The notes below the pieces were generated by a model that saw nothing but the letters and a program-made list of their open reading frames with translations, ran no database searches and was not told where the DNA came from. This document shows positions 57,389-64,000 of a stretch of 64,000 nucleotides of DNA, piece by piece. Made by a program: the position numbers and the translations under genes. The DNA comes from Ahaetulla prasina (taxonomy: Eukaryota > Chordata > Lepidosauria > Squamata > Colubridae): assembly GCF_028640845.1 (NCBI RefSeq), contig NC_080540.1:165844752-165908751 (forward strand), read 5' to 3'. The stretch's first letter is position 1. The number at the start of each line of letters is the position of its first letter.

Positions 57389-60300
57389 TTGGCTGAGATA
57401 TTTGCACCTCCTTAGCTCATTTAAAATGTCTACTGCAACCTGTTGAATTAATTGTTTAATTAACTGATGCAACTCTTACAATCGGGTTGGAATTTTTGAA
57501 GAATTTGCTCCTGCTCCTGTTTAGATCTAAGGAGCAGGCTGCCAAAGAACCTGCTTTGGCAGCAAAATCAGCTGTGCATCGGCAGGAGAAAAAGATTGCT
57601 CCATTTAAGCATACCGTCTTGGTGGAAGTCCATTGTTGTTTTACATCTGATATAATCAATTAGTGGTTTTTTAAAATTGAGCTCTAGCAAAATGGCACAG
57701 TAAATGCAGTTTTGTTGCATTTTTGCTATACATATTACTGCATATATCGAACCTCAGTCTTTTTTCTATGGAAGAATATGGATGGAAAGATGTTTCTCAT
57801 AAGCAAATCAAGGAGAATGAGTTTGAGGTTCACCTTGGCCGATAATGAAAAATAGATGACTTCTGCATTGTCTCAGAAGCTTTAACTGCTGAAGTGAGAT
57901 ACACAAATGTTTTGCTCTTTGCAGTGGTTGTATTGAAAATGTCATTGATACAGTTACAACCATACTGTGTAATAAATATGCATTGTCATAGTTTAGTTTC
58001 ATCACATTCATTGGTAAGTCTGTATTTTCCCCATTTTAAGGAGTAAGAAATGAATAAGAAGTGAAGGATCATGTTTTTACATTGGCAGTTCCGAAACACT
58101 GCTTTTCCAAAAGCAGTTGAAAATAAAATGGAAAAAGAAAATGACAAATTCTTTATATAGATGTATTTTATTCAGCTATCCTGTATTCATAGTCAAAAAC
58201 TTTCTGTATTATCTATAACAAATAAATACTCTACAGCAAAGGTCCTTTCCAAAGTCAATTAAAAGTTTTCTATTTGTAGATCCTGCTCATTTTATTGATA
58301 TATTGATTATAGCTGGGAGAATATGAATAGCCATTGAATAGTTTTCACTTAATTTCTTTTGAGGCATTATACCTGAGAAGAGAATAGTAATACAGTGTGG
58401 ATGATAATTCTGTTCTCAGCTTCCTCACTTTCTGTACAATTGAAACCCAGTTAATAATGATTTTGATTAACTTAAATAAATGGATTTTAATATACTTCCA
58501 CTTGTGAACTCAGTTAATTAACTGGCAGTGCATATGTGTTAAATGAGAAACTTGCACTATCTTAATTTGCATCCACACCATCAAAGTTTTTTTAAAATTG
58601 TATTTTCATTTATATTATCACTGGATTCTGATCACTGGTCTCTGTGTGTAGCAATTCTGCTAATTGATAGAAGTGTGAATTTTATCAACTTCCATTCAGC
58701 TGCATTTGTGATGGCCAAATTCTGAAGCTTCCAAGCAATTTGGACACTGAAATCTTTGGTGCTGGTTATTCTTTTTTTTGCCTAAACGTGAGGTTTAAGC
58801 AGAAGAGGTGAGCCTTTGGTGTCCTCCAGGAGCTATTAGATTCTAGTTCTAGTCAGATCTCCTGTAAGCTAGAATCAGATCTACAGATCTTACTGTAAGC
58901 TAGGAAGAAACAGTATGGTGCATTTCTAGATTTCACCTCCCATACAGAAAAAGTGAGCCCCACTAAGAAGCTTGTTTTAGAGTAGAATTACAAATATTGT
59001 AAAAAAAACAACAACAACCAAGGCCACCATCTTCACTAATGAATCCAAAGCTGATTTTAAAAAATTAATTCAAATACCTAACTTTACATGTAGTCTGAGG
59101 TTAATGTTGGTTTCTATTCATGGGCTTGAAAATTACAATGGTGTTTTAAATGAATGATTTCCCGAGGTAAATAACCAGTTTTGTTTTATATTTGATTTTT
59201 ATTATCTGTTATAAATGTAAACAGTTACCTAATGTTGAGTCAGATCAATAGTTCATGTGGTTCAATGTTGCTTGCATTTTGATGGACAAAATTGGGGGGG
59301 GGGGAGAAAGTTTGCCCACATTTTAAAATTTCAGAAGGAGGCTTTCCCTTCTCTTCCCTGTGCCCACAATGTCTACTTCTAAACAACTGGAAAAAAATCT
59401 TGGCAGCTCTGTTTGCTCAGGTATCAGTCAAGGTGCTCTGTTAGCTAAAATGGATGACAGCTTGAATTAATGATTAGCAATTTGCATCCTTCTCTGCTAC
59501 CATGCCTTGGGCTTAGCAAGCAGGACACTAAGGCAATAGAATTAACAGTGCATGCTGGCATGAACATTAATGAACATTTGGTGTGCAGAAAAGGGACTAT
59601 AGTAGAAAAGAACTCCTTGAACTTCCCTACCGTCTTCTTTAGGATGATTTTGTACCTGCTGGTTAGTTGCAGTACTGATTTCTTGCTTGTGTGAAAATAA
59701 TACTGCAAATCAAGCATTGCAGAGATTGTATAGTCTGACAGAAAGAGATCAGATGATAACTTCCCGGATTATCCCTTAAGTGACCACTACCTACTCTTGC
59801 CTCCAGCCAATAATTGCTTAGAATCCTTTCTTGGGATGTAACGGGATATGATGTTTTGAAAATCCTATTTTCTTTTGGGTGTTACCTGCAACCCAATTGT
59901 TTCTATCTGCTATATAGGAAGGGATCCATTTGAGTGTTACGTGTGCTCAGCAGTAATGAGCTATATTGAATCTGAATTCATTTTTAAAGATCTGTGCAGC
60001 TATACCCTCAAACTGGAAAGGGACCTAATGTAAAGTTGGATTATTTGGCCAAATGTTCATGATAGTGTTTATTTGTTCCACTTCCTGAGCTGAGCCTTTT
60101 TCTAGAGAAAGTCATGACCATATGGGAAGAAGCAAGAAGCATATTTCTGCTTTTGAATATACTTTTTTAATAGCAGCCATGACATTAAAACACATTAGTA
60201 TGAGCTATATAGTAGTTTATAGTAGATTTATAGTAGATTTCAGATGTGAGGATAATTGGACAATATACATCTTCAAATCTTACTGGGAATATAATGCATT

Positions 60301-60490
60301 TTTGTTACAGGCATGGCATTTTAATGCCAAGCTAACCTGAAGCTGTATCTTAATTATACTTTCTCAATATGCATTCTTCCAAATTAGTCCAAGACTTTCT
60401 TTTCAGGGGTAAGGGAATAAGAACTTCTTAGAAAGAGTGATGGGAGAAGGAAAAAGAGCTAGAATTTTCAGAAAGTGGAATTTATTGTAC
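57389..60490 (+). other. DCTN2 intron 2, middle part
   Basis: AT-rich, with no supported exon or transposon. Confidence 0.55.
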
Positions 60491-60495
60491 AGAAT

Positions 60496-60604
60496 AGTGT
60501 TTCTCAAACTTGGCAATGTTAAGACATGGGCATGGCTGGCTGGGGCATTCTGGGAGTTTAAGTCCATATGTCTTACTTAAAATTGCTATGTTTGAGAACC
60601 GCTG
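60496..60604. mobile_element. Palindromic MITE relic (GTTTCTCAAACTTGG family)
   Basis: TAGTGTTTCTCAAACTTGGC and GCTATGTTTGAGAACCGCTG are decayed inverted ends. The inner dyad carries TTCTGGGAGTTTAAGTCC. It is related to the 1574/18070 family. Confidence 0.7.
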
Positions 60605-61098
60605 GTATAAAAGGAGCTTTCCTTTCTATATTTTTTGTACTGTTGATGCATTTAACCCATAGTCAGGTTTGATAGAATAAAATGTGGTGTTGTGCAGGAC
60701 TGCTCACAATTAATCCTGGTTTAGAGATGCAGAAGGATAACATAGGGGAATTATGAAGTAACCCGAAAAAGTACCTGTACCTGAAGTTGTAAATTATTGT
60801 AGGGAAGATTCACCAAAAAGATGAGCGCTAATATTCTTATATGTTTAAGCCAGTGTTATTGGTAAGGGTCTTCCAGATTTGATCCAGCTTTGTTAACAAT
60901 CACATTTTTTAACAATCCTCTGCTAGTTATAAGGCCCTTTCTTTTACAGCCACTTCCAAGAATTGATTGGGATGTTGAGAAAATGCCTAATCATTGTTTT
61001 AACTGTGTTTATATTGAATTATTGTACCACTTGAACTTATCTGAGTTTTCCTAATGCTCTTCCCCATCACCCTTCACACCACCTTGCCTGGATACTAG

Positions 61099-61107
61099 TT
61101 TGCACAA
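61099..61107 (+). CDS. DCTN2: Candidate DCTN2 microexon 3 (Phe-Ala-Gln)
   Basis: The nine bases TTTGCACAA are bounded by TACTAG upstream and GTAAGA downstream, in phase 0 with exon 2, and would insert FAQ after EFDA. As I recall, some mammalian dynamitin isoforms carry FAQ at exactly this position, so this fits an alternative microexon. Upstream lie a TCCTAATG branch-point-like sequence (about 61049-61056), a C/T-rich tract (about 61058-61090) and a TGC triplet at 61085-61087. UGC near the acceptor is a feature of SRRM4-dependent neural microexons. Inclusion would be optional because the frame is preserved either way. The short length makes chance occurrence possible, but exact frame, peptide and both splice signals coincide. 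Confidence 0.75.
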
Positions 61108-61113
61108 GTAAGA

Positions 61114-62788
61114 CTATTAAAAATGCTATTTTTTTTCTTCTGCATGCTTCTAGAATCTGTGTTTGCATGATACTAAATCTGCATTATATAAAATTAAATC
61201 TGTTTTTAAAATCTCTTCTTATAATCTATATCGTTTGTACTTTTATGGCACTGTTAACTGTTCATTGGGTCATATCACAAAAGGGAGGAGAACAACACAC
61301 TCTAAATTGTAAGTTTTAAAAAGCAAGAGAATTTACTTACCCTAAGGAATTAATTGAAAGACCAGTAAATATTTGCATTATTAGGCCCTATTTTTTATAT
61401 TTCTGAAAGTAAAGAAAGTCAGTGTGGCAGTTTCTGGAGGTTGTAGAAAACCACCATTAAGTGCCCCAAATGCAAGTAAGGCAGCAACATTTTAGATTAT
61501 AGAATAAATACGTTGAATTAGACATCCCATAACACAGCACTGGTGGAAATCTGCATTTTAATAGCAGTAATCAGCTCTGCATCAACCATGCAAAGTTATT
61601 ATGATTTTTGGGACACAGTGCAATATTTAACTGAAATGATCTAAGAAGGGGAAGGGGGGAATTTTTGCTGGAGAGAAGAGTGTGCACTTTCATAAGGATA
61701 GTTCCTTAGCCCGAGAACTGATGGCTTAAGGTGCAAATCTATGGAAAGTGTAACAGCCAGCTTCGAATTTGGAGAATCTGGAACAAAAGTCTGATTTAGC
61801 AGATTGTTATACCTTGGTGTTTTTTCATCTGATCTATAAGTAGCTTCTATATTCCTGTAGCTTCCTGTATTGCTTAATCAAATTAGGACTGGAAAATTGA
61901 AGCACTTGATTTACAAAAATCGAATCATTTAATGCTGCTTCTTAGAAATCTAATTGACTTGTGGGAAATAATAAGTGATTGGGTGAAGTGGATGTGCTGA
62001 AGATGGGAGATGCAACCCATCCTCTCCTAAACTATTTGATTTCTGTTAATTTTGGGAAGTTATTATCAACATCCAGCTCGAAAATCCAAATAAAACTCCA
62101 GGATCATTCCATTTCCGAAAACCTTACTGTTTATTAGAGTACACTGCGTGGTGATGTCAAGGCAACTCTGAGGTTCCCAAACACTAATTCGTAGACTTAA
62201 ACAGTAATTTGCCCAGCCAAGCCCCCCAACCTCCCATGTAATCCATGTAAACAATTTCACTTTGTTATGGGAACCTTCTGCTTCAACTCCACACCTCTTA
62301 TGATGTCTTTGAAAAAGCTCCAGGCTCTCACAGTCTCCAGCAGACTTGTAGAAGTTTTGTTTCTCCATCCAACCCATTCAAAAGCAATGCCTCCCCCCCC
62401 TCCCAATGGCAAATTGAAAGAAAGAGGCATGTAGCTGCCAAAGGCTCATTCCCATCAGTTATTTCATTTTGCAAAACACAGAGAGGACTATCGATCTCTT
62501 AATCACCCTTGTCATTGTTTTTGTTAAAGTTTTTTTCCAAAGAAATCAACCAAGAAGTTAGTCTGCCCCCAAGTTGAACATTTTAAGGAATATTTAAAAA
62601 GCTCACACTAAGATGGGACTCACATTTAATGGCCATAATGATTATCAGGTGGATGTTCTGCTGATACACCTGGCTCCGTTTATGTTTTTAGTCTCCATGT
62701 TTAACTGCCTTTCATTAAATCCAAGTGAAAACCTTGTTCAGGCTCTGATTGTGACTCTGCTGAATGCTTGGCCAAGGTGGTAGATGCT
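61114..62788 (+). other. DCTN2 intron 3, unassigned
   Basis: No downstream DCTN2 exon and no transposon recognised. Confidence 0.5.
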
Positions 62789-62796
62789 CTCTAGAT

Positions 62797-62847
62797 CAGG
62801 GGTCTCCAACCTTGGCAACTTTAAGACTTGTGGACTTCAACTCCCTG
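62797..62847. mobile_element. 51-bp internally deleted hAT MITE with intact target duplication
   Basis: Starts CAGGGGTCTCCAACCTTGGC like the 18070 element but stops after GACTTCAACTCC and jumps to a terminal CTG. The flanks ctctagat at 62789-62796 and 62848-62855 are identical. Nearly the whole right arm of the palindrome is missing. Confidence 0.88.
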
Positions 62848-63302
62848 CTCTAGATAACAACAGTGATCTAATTTGCATTGGCCTTGCTTGTCAAAGAAAT
62901 TACCTAAGGAAAAATATCGGATGATAACTAAAGTATGAGATTCATTTTTTTCTGAATAAAGAAAACACGACCCAAATAAAATTAGATAAGACATTCTGAT
63001 GATTTCAGTAGGGCCTTAATGTGTTCCTTGTTTATTCATTGGGCTTATATGCTGGTCCAATCAGAGTGGCTTGCTTACCTAATACCATCGTTATTCAGTA
63101 GTAGGATTCAAACAACCCAACAAAGCCGACACCATCAATTTCCCATCTACCTAACCATCCTGATCAAGCACAAAGGAACAAGTCAATCTAATTACAGACT
63201 CCTACCAGCTAGAAAAGGATTCATGGTCCAAGACATACACGCATATAAAAATTAGAAGTGCCAGAATTGACTCCATCTATCTTTTACAACATGGACTTTA
63301 TC

Positions 63303-63688
63303 CAGTGGTGAGATTCAGATAATTTAACATCCAGTTCTCTGCCCTAATGACCAGCTCGGTAGGCGTGGTGAGTAGTCGTGTGACTGAGTGGGTGTGGCCA
63401 ACTCGGCATCACTCACATCGAGGGGCACCTCACCTTGCCCAACATCTCCTTGCCATGCCTGGCCCCGCCTCACCCCTCCCCTCCCAGCCACTCTTTCTCA
63501 CTCTCAGCTACTCACCCCGGCGAGTGAAGGGCGGGGTGGCTGGGCAAGCAAGTGGGCAGTGAGGTGATGAATGGCTGGGAGGGGCAAGGCGTTGCCAGGC
63601 GTGGTGAGGCATGCTATTCGCCAAACTGCACAAAAAGTTAGCTACCAGTTCTACCAAACCTGCGCGAACCGGCTGAATCCCACCACTG
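63303..63688. mobile_element. hAT MITE (CAGTGGTGAGATTC family)
   Basis: A 386-bp element beginning CAGTGGTGAGATTCAGATAA and ending GGCTGAATCCCACCACTG, flanked by actttatc and actttatt (7 of 8). It is the second member of the 20055-20426 family, with a different GC-rich centre. Confidence 0.92.
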
Positions 63689-64000
63689 ACTTTATTTAAA
63701 TATGCTGAATATAGTTTCAACTTCCAGAATTTTCAGCAAGGAAAGTCTTGGGATTAAAAGTATTTGTATTTGTGGGGGCACTTCCCCCCTCTTAGCAGCC
63801 AGTATCTTCCATGTAAGTAAGACCTCCTCTAGTCTCAGACAACTGTCTGCAGAATGCTGCATTAGAAGAGGAGACAAAACTTTGATAGAGTCTTGCAAGC
63901 ACATCCAAGCACACATCCATGAAAAGAAAATCCAGTGCAGAAAAGAAGCATCTCTGAATTTTTGCTGCATGCATCCTAAGGTGATGTTTAATTAGCTAAT

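Overview
This is vertebrate nuclear DNA, most likely from a squamate reptile and probably a snake. The evidence is two tRNA-headed SINEs with the ACCTTT-type tail of Sauria SINEs, CR1/L3-type LINE ends that carry AATAG/AGAAT microsatellite tails (a pattern described from snakes), many short non-autonomous hAT elements, and spliced host exons separated by long repeat-rich introns. No prokaryotic gene, CRISPR array or operon is present.

Only two host genes are supported, arranged head to head. On the minus strand, 27301-27429 is coding exon 1 of KIF5A (kinesin-1 heavy chain); everything to its left, 1-27300, is probably KIF5A intron 1 because no second KIF5A exon is visible. On the plus strand is the 5' part of DCTN2 (dynactin p50, dynamitin): exon 1 at 46645-46680, exon 2 at 49255-49323, and a 9-nt candidate microexon at 61099-61107 encoding Phe-Ala-Gln. 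The rest of DCTN2 lies beyond the window. KIF5A and DCTN2 are also adjacent and divergent in mammals. Here about 19 kb separates the two start codons. One gene encodes a plus-end motor and the other a subunit of the dynein activator, so the pair serves opposite directions of microtubule transport.

The interval between the two genes is a transposon landing zone. It holds a 5S-rRNA-derived SINE, Sauria SINEs, a solo LTR, a head-to-tail array of Penelope-like elements (PLEs; 35.5-40.9 kb) with GIY-YIG endonuclease domains and hammerhead-ribozyme-like motifs, a nearly intact Tc1/mariner DD34E transposon (41.5-43.1 kb) with a single nonsense codon, several hAT MITEs, and a CR1 copy interrupted by LTR sequence.

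The KIF5A intron carries a twin-primed L1-like insertion that has ORF1 but no recognisable ORF2 (11.7-13.7 kb), a LINE inserted in inverse orientation into a relative (8.2-9.2 kb), a decayed APE/RT LINE with three later insertions (18.6-21.4 kb), and many hAT and TA-flanked MITEs. The DCTN2 introns carry SINEs, TA-flanked MITE relics and a striking 585-bp hAT element built of four consecutive hairpins, itself nested in a TA-flanked MITE (56.4-57.4 kb).

The points most worth a second look are the PLE array (stem II covariation between ribozyme motifs, and a 1.28-kb tandem duplication with a microhomology junction), the ORF1-only L1, the DCTN2 microexon, and the set of hAT elements that share their termini but carry unrelated interiors with exact 8-bp target-site duplications.
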